A program made the translations under genes and the position numbers. The notes beneath the pieces are model-generated. The model had not been told where the DNA came from. It saw nothing but the letters and a program-made list of their open reading frames with translations, and did not search any database. Of a stretch of 64,000 nt of DNA, positions 14,335 to 25,593 are shown in pieces. The stretch is from NCBI GenBank assembly GCA_013399305.1, contig VXAI01000162.1, forward strand, positions 438,113-502,112, in the 5' to 3' direction. Source of the DNA: Rostratula benghalensis (Eukaryota; Chordata; Aves; Charadriiformes; Rostratulidae). How positions within the stretch are numbered: position 1 is the first letter of the stretch; each line of letters opens with the position of its first letter.

Positions 14335-14757
14335 GCAGGCAATTCCAAAGTCTTAGAAGTGAAGCAAGCACAGCAGAAGGCCAACTTGATTGAGCAGGGA
14401 TCTTCTTCTAGAACTTAGGCAGAAACAGAAAGTGTATGGGCATTGGAAGCAAGAACAGACAACACAAGAGGACTACAGGGATGCTCTTCACTAGTGTGGG
14501 GAGCAAATTAATGCAGCTGAAGCTCTATTAGGGTTCAAGCTGACCAGCACTGTGAAGGACAACTTCAGTTATCAGTCACTGGACCAGGCTCCCTAGGGAA
14601 GTGGTCATGGCAGCAAGCCTGTCAGAGGTCAAGGAGCATCTGAACACTCTTAGTCATATAGTTTAGTTTTAGGTAGTCCTGCAAGGAGCAGGGAGTTGGA
14701 GACTCAATGATCCTGGGTCCCTTCCAACTTGGTATATTGTGTGATTCTATGATACAT
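14335..14757 (+). mobile_element. CR1 LINE copy with large internal deletion
   Basis: The left part, to about 14565, translates to a degenerate but recognisable CR1 stretch from the endonuclease-RT linker (QTTQEDYRDALH, stop, then NAAEALLGFKLTSTVKDN). The right part, from about 14580, jumps directly to the C-terminal tail (LPREVVMAASLSEVKEHLN) and the CR1 3' untranslated region, ending with GATCCTGGGTCCCTTCCAAC and TGATTCTATGATA. The reverse-transcriptase core between them, which spans well over a kilobase in the copy at 34.5-36.4 kb, is absent. Stops and frameshifts make it non-functional. The deletion could have occurred in this copy, or it could be a recombinant; one copy cannot decide. 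Confidence 0.75.
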
Positions 14758-17204
14758 GTTCAGAAGTAAAATATCCATATCTAGTATTTACCTGTTAAAG
14801 TGTATAAACTGAGATCTCTGTCTTCAGTGTCATTACTCAGATCTAATACAGCACACAGGTGTGTAAAACCAGGGATTACAAGGTGTAACTTTTAGATGCC
14901 TCCTGGGTAATTTAAGCTCATATACCACACGAAGAAACTATTGGAACAAAGGAAATAACTCTTGTGTCAAAGTTGAACTGTGTTCTTTTTTAATTTCCTG
15001 AAATTATATTGAAAGTTTCATTCTGAAGAAAAATGAACTGATGTTAAGTCAATAAATGGTATCAAACCATCAGCTTCTAATGTCACTTTTTGGATGAGAG
15101 ATAAAAGACAATGATAAGATAATAGATGACAAGGCAAATACCAAAAACATGTTGGAATAATCTAAGGCAGCAGGTAAATGATTAATGAATAATAATCAAG
15201 GCAAAACTTGTGAGATCAAGGCAAAAAAGTGAGATAGCTTTCTCAGTCTGCTTACAGGAATGTGGTCAAATGAAATTCAGAACAAAATTGAGAGGTCTTT
15301 TTTTGTTTTGATAATTGTTTTAACTAACAATTATTTACAAATAATTAGGAATTAAAATTAATTAGAAAGAACTGTTTAAAGTAAAGTAGCATTATACTCT
15401 TTACTTCATAATAAGCAATGTTAGTTGGAATGTAATGTAAACATTTAGAGGTGTACAAGTTGTTCCAATAGTATAAAAAGACTTCTGATATGACAAGTAA
15501 CTTGGCACTGATGTTAATTGTTAATTGTGTTGTCTAAGATTTCTATCTTAATAGGGCAATTTAAAAAGAGAGATTAATATATTTCAGTGGTTCTAAATAA
15601 AGTATAAATGACAAAACCACTATATTTGCATGATCATGTCCAATGTGTTTGGCATTTTGTTCATATAATTAACAACATATTGTATTTAAAAGGCCTTTAA
15701 TGCAGTGACTCCAGTGTACTTTGCAGTTATATGAACCAAAAATATCCTGAGATTAATTTTTTTTTTCTACTGTGTATTGATTTTTCTGTTTGGTGGTTTG
15801 GGGTTTTTTTACCACTGGTCTAAATGGGGTGAAAATTTTACACTTGCAGTTATCTGTACCTGAGGGAATACAGTTCATTCCCATTCAAACTGGATGGCTA
15901 TCACAGAATCAGGAATTACTGTGAGTCCTCACCAAACTATTTTTAAGACACTTTACAGTTTGAATGTAACAAGAACAAGGCTTTTTAGCAACTGTATTTC
16001 AGCATGGTGAGTTAAATGTTTTAATGATTTCATACTGTTACTTTCTCACAGTGCACACAATAAAAGTGAGCCTATGCCAGAACAATATTTATTTTGATTC
16101 ACCAAAGCCATTCACTTAACAGCAGGCAAGATGCCTATATGAGGTATTTGGAACAAAAGTTACCTCTAGGGTTATGCTTTGTACGGGGAATATCTTAATT
16201 AAGTTCCATTGCAATATTGAAACTTGAGAATGAGGTCGTAGCCTGCTGTAGCATGAAAGCCTTTAATTTGCACACTTCTGTTCTATTGAATAATCAAGGA
16301 AAGTTTAATTGAGCACTCTAGAGCCCTGGGTGTTCAGAGTTTCTATGTACTTATATTGTGTTCTCTGTGCTGTGGTTTAACTTCACATAGTTATTTAGGA
16401 GCTCACTTAAGGCAATTAAAAACTACAGCTGGGGTTTTGTTGGACCGGTTGTGCTCAACCTGGTTGGGTAATTAGACTCAAATGGATACCTTGCACCCAC
16501 TTCAGCCTCAGACTAGCAATGCTTTGTGTGTGAAACAGAAAAGCATTTTTTCCCGGATAGAGTTTTTATTCTTAAAAAAAAAACAAAACAAAACAAAAAA
16601 AAAACCAAAAAACCCACCAAATAAAATATAATATGTGCTTTGCACTACTTGTAAGAGTTATTTCTTCACTGCTAATAGCAATTCACACTAAGGTGACATT
16701 TTATAAAGAACCCAAGGTAGCATATATTCAAAATATTTTGGCATCTCTTGGGATTTCTTAGTGTTGCTCTAAATCCCATTTTAGATTCTTTGAAAAGCTT
16801 CCTAGGCTCAGACCTCAATAACTTGAACTGTTAGCTGGGGCTCATAAAACCACAAAAGTGCCATTTTTCTGTCAGTAGTTGCCTAGGTCTAAAAAGTAGG
16901 TCCTCAGGAACCTGTCTCAGCTGCTGGGCATCCTTAGGGCTTTGCATTATTTATGCTAACAGCTTCTGTGAAGCAGGTAGGTTGGCAGATGAGCCTCTTC
17001 CTCCGGATATGCCCACAAATCCCTGGGCAATATCCTCTTCAAGACCATCAAGATTATTTCCCAGCTATGTCCTACAGGGATTTACAAACTACATACTGTC
17101 CTACCTGCTCTTCCTCAAGCTGCTAGGAGGCACAAAGAGAGAGGCACTCCAGAGACATATGTGCTACTAGGTAGACAAGGGCCAGGGAACAGCTCAATGA
17201 CCCG
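14758..17204. other. Gene-free AT-rich sequence
   Basis: No gene is supported. There are runs of A/T and an (AAAAC)-type simple repeat near 16.6 kb. Towards the right end (16980-17200) the composition becomes more GC-rich, leading into a TATA-containing segment. Confidence 0.5.
16576..16614. repeat. A-rich (AAAAC)n-like simple repeat
   Basis: A nearly pure A/C tract with CAAAA steps. It is low-complexity sequence. Confidence 0.85.
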
Positions 17205-17261
17205 CCCCCCCCCGAGTATAAAAGCTGTCCCTGCCCATGTTCTGTACCATCTGAACTAACT
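17205..17261 (+). promoter_or_regulatory. TATA-box-like promoter segment next to CR1
   Basis: A C-rich block (ACCCGCCCCCCCCCGAG) is followed at once by TATAAAAG at 17217-17224. About 40 bp downstream, the CR1 3' end begins. A GC-box-like tract before a strong TATA box in otherwise AT-rich DNA resembles the U3/R part of an LTR promoter interrupted by a CR1 insertion. I cannot assign the family, and no transcript can be shown. It may also be chance. Confidence 0.3.
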
Positions 17262-18045
17262 CACAGAATGACAGAATCACAGAATGATATGGGGTTGGAA
17301 GGGACTTCTGGATATCATCTAGTCCAACCCCCTTGCCAAAGCAGGTTCACCTAGAACAAGTCACACAGGAACAGGTCTGGGTGGGTTTTGAATGTCTCCA
17401 GAGACAGAGACTCCACCACCTCTCTGGGCAGCCTGTTCCAGGGCTCTGCCATCCTCAAAGTGAAGAAGTTCCTCCTCATGTTCAGATGTTACTTCTTATG
17501 TACAAGTTTGTGCCCATTTCCTCTTGTCCTCTCACTGGGCATCACTGAAAAAAGATTGGCCCCATCCTCTTGACACCCACCCTTTAAGTATTTATGGGTT
17601 TTGATCAGATTCCCCCTCAGCCTTCTCTTCTCCAGACTCAAAAAAGACCCAAGCACTTCAGCCTTTCCTCATAAGAGAGAGGCTCCAGACCCCTAATCAT
17701 CTTTGTGGTCCTCTGCTGTACCCTCTCCAGTAGTTTCCTGCCCTTCTTGAACCGGGGAGCCCGGAACTGGACACAGGACTCCCGATGGGGCCTCACCAGG
17801 GCAGAGTAGAGGAGCAGGGTAACCTCTTTCGACCTGCTGGTCACACTCTTCCTGATGCACCCCAGGATGCCATTGGTCTTCTTGGCCAAAAGAGTACATT
17901 GCTGGCTCACAATCTTTTCCTCTCTGAGGTTCTCCAGCAGGTCAGCCCCCAACCTGTACTGGTGCATGGGGTTATTCCTCCCCAGGTGCAGCACCCAACA
18001 CTTGTCCTTGTTGAATTTCATCAGGTTAAGGATAATTTCCTCACT
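17262..18045 (-). mobile_element. CR1 LINE, 3' end with RT C-terminal coding remnant
   Basis: A 5'-truncated CR1 on the minus strand. On the plus strand it opens with three tandem ACAGAATSA-type octamers, the reverse complement of the CR1 3' terminus, then GGGTTGGAAGGGACTTCTGG. The minus strand encodes the C-terminal part of the CR1 polyprotein: an open frame from 18021 to 17638 begins [14 protein letters not shown] and contains RSVTSRS-like, LYSALVRPH and [14 protein letters not shown] segments. These are diagnostic of avian CR1 downstream of the RT catalytic core. The rest of the tail is readable with stops down to about 17350 (WNRLPREVVE-like region). The RT active site is absent because of 5' truncation. 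It is a dead copy. It serves below as the reference for what is missing at the 33.5-34.5 kb junction. Confidence 0.93.
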
Positions 18046-19205
18046 CCCTTAAGGATAGTTCTGTAGCATAGTATTCTAGCCCTCACTAATCTAAAGGCAA
18101 TCAATGCCACCCATCTTGTAAGGCCAGGGGTCAATTTTTGACAGAACAGTGACTGGCAGTAGCTAGTGTGATCCTACCTGTTGCACTGAGCCCTCCTGAA
18201 CACAACCAGGAAAGACAGCCAGGTCTATGTTGTCCTTTGATAACATTCAAAAGTTTAATTCCCAGCTCTGCCTGAGATGATGTGGAACAACCTTAGACTA
18301 CTAATGCAGGTCATTTTAAGGCAGAAATCCTTTACTGAAATTACTTCCTGAAATTGCTGAGTAGAGGAAAAAATATCCAACAAAATAGTGAAAAAGAAAA
18401 AACAAAACTGATTTTACAGTCCTGTAATATGTTCTTCATTTGACAAGCTTCAGATGAAACACAGGAGACATCAGGTTTAAATCACGTTGCCCGGATACTA
18501 CATATTTTGTATGAAGTGGAATGAATTCATCCAAGGGGATGCGCTAAGAATAAGCTGCCTCAAAACACCCCATATCTTGGCAAATAGGGAGCAGTTTTGA
18601 AGGCGAAGCTGTAATTCAAGAACGTACTCCAAATCAGTCAAAATAAATGCTGGAAAACAATTTTCTGATCTTCAGAACTGACTATAGTAAATGCTATTGT
18701 GCTGCTCCATTTAGGGACGTTAAAAAGCCTGAGAGCCCTATTCTCCTCTTTAATATTTCTTGTTGATTAACTTATACGTCCTCCTCCACATAATGACTTC
18801 TGCTAAACTCATCCTCAGAATGTGGCTTTCCCCAGGCCTACTCACAGACACGTGTATCTCAGAGACTTCAAATGGCAGAAAAACTGCTTGCAGCAATTCA
18901 ATGTGCTGCCATGCCTAACCATGCTAAGTGCTGGAAGCAGTATAGGCATTTTTTTTCCTCCCCATTTGGATTCACACAATATGCTTCATGGGGTTGGTTT
19001 GCCTGCACTAACTGCTGCAGCGATGTCACTATACTGCTTCTTGACCCAAGTTCCCTTATATCTTTCCACAGTACTGTCATAAGATATGTAGAAATTTCTG
19101 AAAACAAAGCATCACAATATCTATACCAAATTTGGGCTTCTCTCTTCAGTCTAGATTTAATTAATTTCAATATTGTCTTAATTAATCAATTAAATATTAT
19201 ATAAA
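18046..19205. other. Gene-free sequence
   Basis: No gene is supported. The first 250 bp or so could be the other half of whatever element carries the TATA segment at 17.2 kb, if the CR1 inserted into it, but I see no diagnostic motif. Overlapping open frames near 18.8-19.2 kb lie on both strands and look like chance. Confidence 0.45.
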
Positions 19206-19315
19206 CCTATTTTAATTTAGTTATAATAAAGGATGTAGATGCCAATATATAGCTAAGCAACCTATTTTAATTTAGTTATAATAAAGGATGTAGATGCCAA
19301 TATATAGCTAAGCAA
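19206..19315. repeat. Exact 55-bp tandem duplication
   Basis: Units 19206-19260 and 19261-19315 are identical, starting CCTATTTTAATTTAG and ending TATAGCTAAGCAA. With no divergence over 55 bp, the duplication is recent, polymorphic, or an assembly artefact. Confidence 0.95.
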
Positions 19316-19712
19316 AGAGCCAAATATTCAAAAAGATTACAAGAATAAATATAGTAAGCACAACAGAAAAGGAGATCTTTCCCTGACTGAAGATTTTATA
19401 TGTTTTGAAGATAGATAAATATTGGGGCACTAGAAGAAAGAACAAGGTAGTTGCAGTAGTGGAACAGAAAGAGGGAACTTCCTCAAAGAGTACAGAAGGG
19501 GATGCATGACTGTTCCCCAAAAAAATACTTTTTTTTTTCCTGTAAAGTACTACAGTACTTTATTTTACTACAGTACTTTACTGATGACTTGCATCAGAGA
19601 GAGAATTGAATATTAAATCTTATTTGCTTTATTGAAGAGGTTTATGATTTCTGCTCCATTTAGTTGTTTTTTATGATGCCAAACCCTCAAAGAAGATGGC
19701 TCAAACTGATAA

Positions 19713-20505
19713 ACATAGAATCATAAAATGTTTAGAGTTGGAAGGGGCCTTAAAGACCATCAAGTTCCAACCCCCCCGTTGGGCAGGGACACATCCCACT
19801 AGACCAGGTTGCTCAAAGCCCCATCCAGCCTGGCCTTGAACACTTCCAGGGATGGGGCAGCCACAGCTTCCTTGGGCAACCTGTTCCAGTGTCTCACCAC
19901 CCTCACAAAAAATAATTTATTTCTGGTATTTAATCTAAATCTCCCTTCTTCCAATATAAAGCCATTAATCCTTGTCCTGTCGCTAGACTTCCTGACAGAG
20001 TCCATATTCAGCTCTCCTATAGGATCTCTTCAGATATTGGAAAGCTGCTATGAGATGTCCCTGGAGCCTTCTCTTCTCCAGGCTGAAAAACCCCAGCTCT
20101 CTCAGCCTGTCTTCATAAAAGAGGTGCTCCATCCCTCTGATCATCTTCAAGGCCTTCTGTTGAACCCATGCCGACAGTTCCATGTCCCTTCTATGTTGAG
20201 GACTCCAGAGCTGAACACAGTACTCCAGGTGGGGTCTCATGAGAACAGAGTAGAGGGGTAGAATCACCTCCTGGGACCTGCTGGCCACGCTTCTTTTGAG
20301 GCAGCCCAGGATGCGGTTGGCCTTATGGGGTACCAGTGCACACTGCCGGCTCATGTTGAGCTTCTCATCCATGAGCACTCCCAAGTCCATCTCCTCAGGG
20401 CTACTCTCCAGCCACTCTCCACCCAACTTGTATTTGTGTTTGGGATTGCCATGTCCCAGGTGCAGGACCCTGCACTTGGCTTGGTTAAACTTCAACTGAA
20501 CTTCA
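19713..20505 (-). mobile_element. CR1 LINE, best-preserved 3' copy with one frameshift
   Basis: A 5'-truncated CR1 on the minus strand. On the plus strand it starts ACATAGAATCATAAAATG and GTTGGAAGGGGCCTTAAAGA. The minus strand has a 170-codon open frame (20495-19983) beginning [18 protein letters not shown]. It continues through [54 protein letters not shown] and the KMIRG...RLRELG segment. A second frame (20005-19799) carries [16 protein letters not shown] through HWNRLPKEAVAAPSLEVFKA to the end. The two frames join in sense but not in phase, so a single frameshift near 20020 breaks the tail. This level of preservation makes it probably the youngest CR1 here. The RT catalytic motifs and endonuclease are missing, so it is not autonomous. 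Confidence 0.95.
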
Positions 20506-23500
20506 TAATCCTATTATGTGAGATAATATATGAGTAGTAAATATCTCCAGTAAGGAAACTATGAAGTAAAAATATTTTTTTTTAATAGTCGTGAATAATT
20601 TCAAAGAAAGATCAAGAATTTTTTTTTCTTTCAAAGGCACAGAATTAGTGAAAGTTTTCTGTAGTATAACCACAAATGTAATTTTGCTTAATCCCTCTGC
20701 TTGATACTTTTTCTACCTTTAAGAGTTGCAATTAAAATTAAATGGTATCAGTTTTGCATTGTTTTTTCCTCATAAGGAATGTAAGAAAATTCTGATTATA
20801 GCTTTCACTTTCATGTTAACAAGTCAAAATCAAAAGAATTCAGAAGGAGGATTAAAAATGATGTGTATGTATCTGCAAGCACATTCATCATGACCTACTT
20901 AGTTGTATAAATAGGGCATAAGGTTGCAGTAAATCTGATGCAGTCTTAAAATCCTCCCAAACTGTTATCAGTAACAAAGTGACAAATCACTCAGTTTCTT
21001 TATTAATTTCATACTTCAGTGGCATCAAATGTCTAAGTATGTACTGGACACGGTTCTGAAAGTATAACCAGAAGTGCACAACCTCTTGGATATAGAGATA
21101 ACCAAAGAGAAGCTATGAAGAAACAAAAGGTTTCTATGGAAAGTTTTCACAAAAGGAAATTTGACCTTCAGGCCAGCAGATTTATTATTCAGCAGTATAA
21201 TAGGAACAATGTGCATTTTAATTGGCTTGTGATTCCTTTCTAGTTCCTGAATTTATATTGATTGAGACAGTTAAGAATATAATCAAGTTTGCAATAGTAC
21301 TGATAAATGACCTCTATTATTAATATATAACATTAGGATTAAAATCTTAATTAAAAAGACACAATTAAAAGACAGTTGGTGTATGCCCCAGTGTTCTACC
21401 AATGAAAAAAGAATTTACCAAATGTGTTCAATGAAGGAGAACCTGTTTTGAGAAAAGAAGATTAGTTCAAAACTTGATCAATACTCTGCACAGTTTTAAT
21501 TTTAAGATTTTGAAGAGGATACTGCAAAACCTTAGCAATTCCTTTAGCACCCAGTTGGTTTAATTCCCATCCATGCCTTTCCCATACAAGGTTTTACTCT
21601 TCATACATTATTCCTTCCCTCTTTTGGCCTGTACTCAGAAAATACTTGCTTGTTAAATAAACCTGGACTTCTTTTCATACTTTAGAAAAGCAAGCACTCT
21701 GTGTATTTGCAGTCGTACAGTCGTCTGGAAATCACTGATATGTATTTTTCAGTACATGCTGGGGCAGGTGGATTTATATGCTAAACACTAAAGAAAAAGA
21801 AAATGTAAGCCTTTCAATGTTAGAAAAGAAAGTATTTGAGAATGCTAGTTCATATCAAAGCAACTGGTCTGTTCAGGACAGCAGTCAAAAATTCTTAAAT
21901 GCCATACAATGAGTGCCAGGTAGAAATCAAAGAAGCAATGCAAAATAGGATGTTAGCGTAATAACAGCCTTCTGGTTCGGTACTCTCCATGTTCTGCTAC
22001 AGTGAAGTTACTCCCCACCCCTACCTGTCCTACTGCATCCATTGGTTTGAGTTCACATCCTATTCTTCCCTGACAGAAATGGTAACTTCCACTGCAAAAA
22101 GCGCAAGTGTGACAGTGAATTCAAAATATTTAAGCTTTCACATAGGAGTTCAGCACCAACATAATTTTATGGTTTTTGAAGGAGTGACAGAATGAAATCT
22201 TATGACCTGCTCTGTACAAGGGGTCAGGCTAGCTGGCCATAAAACCTATTATTCCTCGGATTCTTCTTATTTGAGACATCATGCATGGTGCAGAGGTCAG
22301 ATTTTTTTGATCACAGCTTTTTTTTTTTTTCCTCGGGTAAGAAGAATACTCTCAGCTGTCGAGTCAACTCCTGTACAAGTAAAGAATATTTCCAGACATG
22401 TTCACCAGAAAGCCAAATCAGCAAAAGGTCCCTAGTGTATCTTGAAGAGGTGCTGCTTTGCAGACCCAAAGGAGCAGAGAGCCAAGGAACAATCACATCG
22501 CAATGTCACTGGTGTTTCCACAGATACATCCACTGTGGTGGGAAATAATCTGTCCACGCACCACACTGCCCGCATGGTGTGTAAGTTGCTGCTGCCTGAG
22601 TTCTGAGCAGATCTACAGTTATTATCCCCAATTTCCAAACAGACAGGAGGTGGGTCAGCTCCGGGCCAGAGGACTATATTAGCGGTAATTTTATATACTC
22701 TGCCTCTTTGGGTGTGATGTCAGTCTTGCTGATGTCAGATTTTTTGGTTTTTTTTATTTCAGAGTAACCCTGCACCCCCACTAAACTCACAACTGCCTTA
22801 TACCTGCCCCCGCTATACTATGTTGCCCGTCACTCTGCAGAATAACAAGGCTGTCCTAAAAGGCTATTTTTAACTGCATTTTTGGCTACCTAGGGTATCT
22901 TTTAATGAACATTAGCTAATAAGGAGAGTAATTCTTATGTATCTGCCCTCATCAACTGCAAATGTAAGAAATGTCACAATTAGAAACCTACTGAATAAGA
23001 TCACTACTTATAGGAAGTTATAATGATTTAACTGGAACAAGGTTACATAACCAGGATCCACATGTAAGAAAGAAATAAAGGTCTGGTTGAATATATAGAA
23101 CTCCTAGTTGTGAAACTTGCATAATTATGAAAAAGTGCATGAGGCAATGCCCATGAACATTGGGAGAAACCCATATTTCTGCAGAGGGGGTACAATCTCA
23201 GAGTAGCAGACTTGCTTAAGATAGAATAATTCTTCAAGTCATGAGAGAAAGATAATGGTCCCAAATAAGTAAAAAAAAAAAATGAAGAAAACAGATATAA
23301 ATAATTTAGAAGTGTCTGAAACTCCCTGGTTGAATAATAGTTAAAAGTAATACAATTAGAGAAGAAACTTCAACTTAAATATGTGCTGTAGTTAAAGGTT
23401 GTGCAGAAACAGGAGATTATACAGCAACCTTTACATTTTGAAATATATAGAAAGAAAAATTTACATTATAAAAACATTCCCAAATCATTACTATAATGCC

Positions 23501-24746
23501 TGAGCTCTGCTTTGGTATAACATTAATGATTACTAAGAAAGTCATAACCCTACAGAGAGAGAGTATTTAATAAGCACATTTTTCAGTTAACATTGTCTAC
23601 TGCAAATGAACAAGTAAAAAGAACAGTCTTTGGGGAATGGCAAAATAAGGGCTCCCTGCATTTTCTTGTCATGAGCAGTCATCAAAATTTAGATCTGTAA
23701 TTGCACACATGACTGTGGGTGAATCTACTATATCATTTGACAAAACTAGGTTGCAACATCAGAAACAGTTGCTAAGACAAAAAAAAAAAAAAAAATCAGT
23801 GGCTACAAGCCTAAAATTTTAAGTAAAAACATGGAACTCCTGAAAGAAGTCTAGGAAGTATGATTAGGCTGAGACCAAAGCATTTGAATCCCTTTATTCT
23901 AATAATTTCGTAGGGTCTGACTTTCGGCTTCATCTGAACAACTCAATATTTTATCCTACAGTTTCCTGACATTTTCAAACTGCATTTAGAGAAACATCAA
24001 GGTTTAAGTGGCTTTGGGTTTTTTTTTCCCAAACCACCAACAAATTCTTCGTTTTCCTGGACAATGACTGATTTCTCCATCCCAATCTGTCAATTCCTAC
24101 ACTACTGAAGTTATTTTGTAATGTCTAGGACTATTATCCCATGTCCAATGCCTGTCTGACCAAAAGTTACCACAAGGAGAAGATAAGAAATTAGATCAGG
24201 GGTTAGAAGCATGGAAGAAGAGAAAAGGAAGAGTTAAGGGCCAGTCTCTGCAGCCACACCATGTGGTACCTCAGTGCTGGGTGCAAGTTGATTGATTTCC
24301 AAGAGACATAGTATGAACGACTCACTTGACTTGTTCTATTGATCCATATGTGACTTTCTGCCTACCAAAGCAATTCTCAAAATCAGTAAAACCTTAACAA
24401 TCCCTTTGGGTTTTTTTTTTCTGAAAACAAAATGCTCTCTACAGTCTGGCTCTAAATTAAGGTAATCCTCTAAGTCTTGCAATGCTTCCTACACTCTCTG
24501 GACAATTCCAGTTGTGTTCTGCTCAGCAAGGAACCCATATTGGATTGAGTTTATAGATGCACATTAACTAGAAATACCTCAGAGAAGAAATCTAAGAACA
24601 ATCCCAGATCATCCCTGTAACATAACTCAGAATATTTTTTTATTTAAAAATATAGCCTGGATGATCTGATTTCTACCTCTTCTGCATAATTTTGAGGTAT
24701 TTGCCAGGGTTGTATTACAAGCATAACGAATAGACAGTGCATACGT
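20506..24746. other. Gene-free AT-rich sequence
   Basis: No gene is supported. Short A/T tracts include 23779-23795. A CpG-bearing, less AT-rich patch at about 22255-22690 is followed by two TGATGTCA octamers. Open frames near 22.2-22.7 kb overlap on both strands and lack recognisable domains. Confidence 0.5.
22715..22737 (+). promoter_or_regulatory. Paired TGATGTCA (CRE/AP-1-like) octamers
   Basis: TGATGTCA occurs at 22715-22722 and again at 22730-22737, 15 bp start to start. It differs from the CRE palindrome TGACGTCA by one transition. A pair in phase beside a CpG-bearing patch could be regulatory, but this is motif evidence only. Confidence 0.2.
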
Positions 24747-25593
24747 AGTTGGTTTATGTGTAGATGTCCGGGTTTTGGCAGCAGGGGGCTCCAGAGGTGG
24801 TGTCTGTGAGAAGAAGCCAGGGACTGACTCAGATCAGACACATCGGTCCGAAACAGATCCATAGAAGGATGTAGTTGAGCCCATCATCCAGGCTTGTGGA
24901 TCTTCTGTGATAACGTATTTAGGAAAGGGAAAAAACACTGCAGAGGCAGAGGAGACGAGGGAAAAACAAATTATTAANAAAAAAAAAAAAAAAAAAAAAA
25001 AGAGTTAAAAACAGCAGAGAGAACACTAAGGTCAGAGAATAAGGAACAGGGGAAACTGCTTCAGGCACCAGAGCAGACGGTCAACGGTCAACCCACACTG
25101 CACCCACTGGTATTTCTCTGCAGCCCATTGAGGACCCCATGCTGAAGGTCCACCATGGGATTCCCACTAGGGAATCTCAATCATGAATATTCCCTGAAGG
25201 AAGTTGCAGTCTCTCTGGAGAGAGTCAATGCAGGAACAGCAGAAAAATTATGAGTAAGAAGCAGCACTGCAGTTCCCATTTGCCACTTGCCCCTCTCCAC
25301 TGTGGAGGAGGTGGAAGAGTTGGGAATGAAAGAATCAAGTTGAGCCTGGGAAGGAGGGGAAAGAAGAAATGTTGTTTAATGTTTGTCTTTGTTTCTCATT
25401 ACCCAGACCTATTTTAATTGGCCATAAATTAAATTATTTTATCCCCAAGTGAACTGTTTTGCCCGCAACAGTAATTGGTATATGAACTCCCTGTCTTTAT
25501 CTTGACCCATGAGTTTTCTTGTCCTAGTTCCTCCCCCTGTGAAGTGAGTGTCTGGGTGGGAGTTTGGCCCTTAGTCAGGGTCAGCCTACCACA
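24747..25593 (+). mobile_element. Solo LTR of an ERVL-like avian endogenous retrovirus
   Basis: A single LTR with no internal gag, pol or env sequence on either side. The start resembles the family opening (GGTTTATGTG, then GGTTTTGGCAGCAGGGGGCT). The middle has GATAACGTATTTAGGAAAGG, and the end is TTGGCCCTTAGTCAGGGTCA running to CCACA. The same blocks occur in reverse complement at 33.5-34.5 kb, which supports one family in two orientations. Recognition as an ERVL-like LTR common in Neoaves is from memory. The 5' edge is uncertain by about 10 bp and I find no clean target-site duplication, so this copy may be old or its ends eroded. A poly(A) run with an ambiguous base lies inside. Solo LTRs normally arise by LTR-LTR recombination that removes the provirus. 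Confidence 0.8.
24976..25001. repeat. Poly(A) tract inside the LTR, with an N
   Basis: An A run interrupted by the window's one ambiguous base, at 24978. The N probably marks a homopolymer length or consensus problem. Confidence 0.9.

Noticed and set aside
19809..20261. A 150-codon plus-strand frame
   Set aside because: It is antisense to the CR1 coding sequence at 19.7-20.5 kb and is a shadow of that conserved frame.
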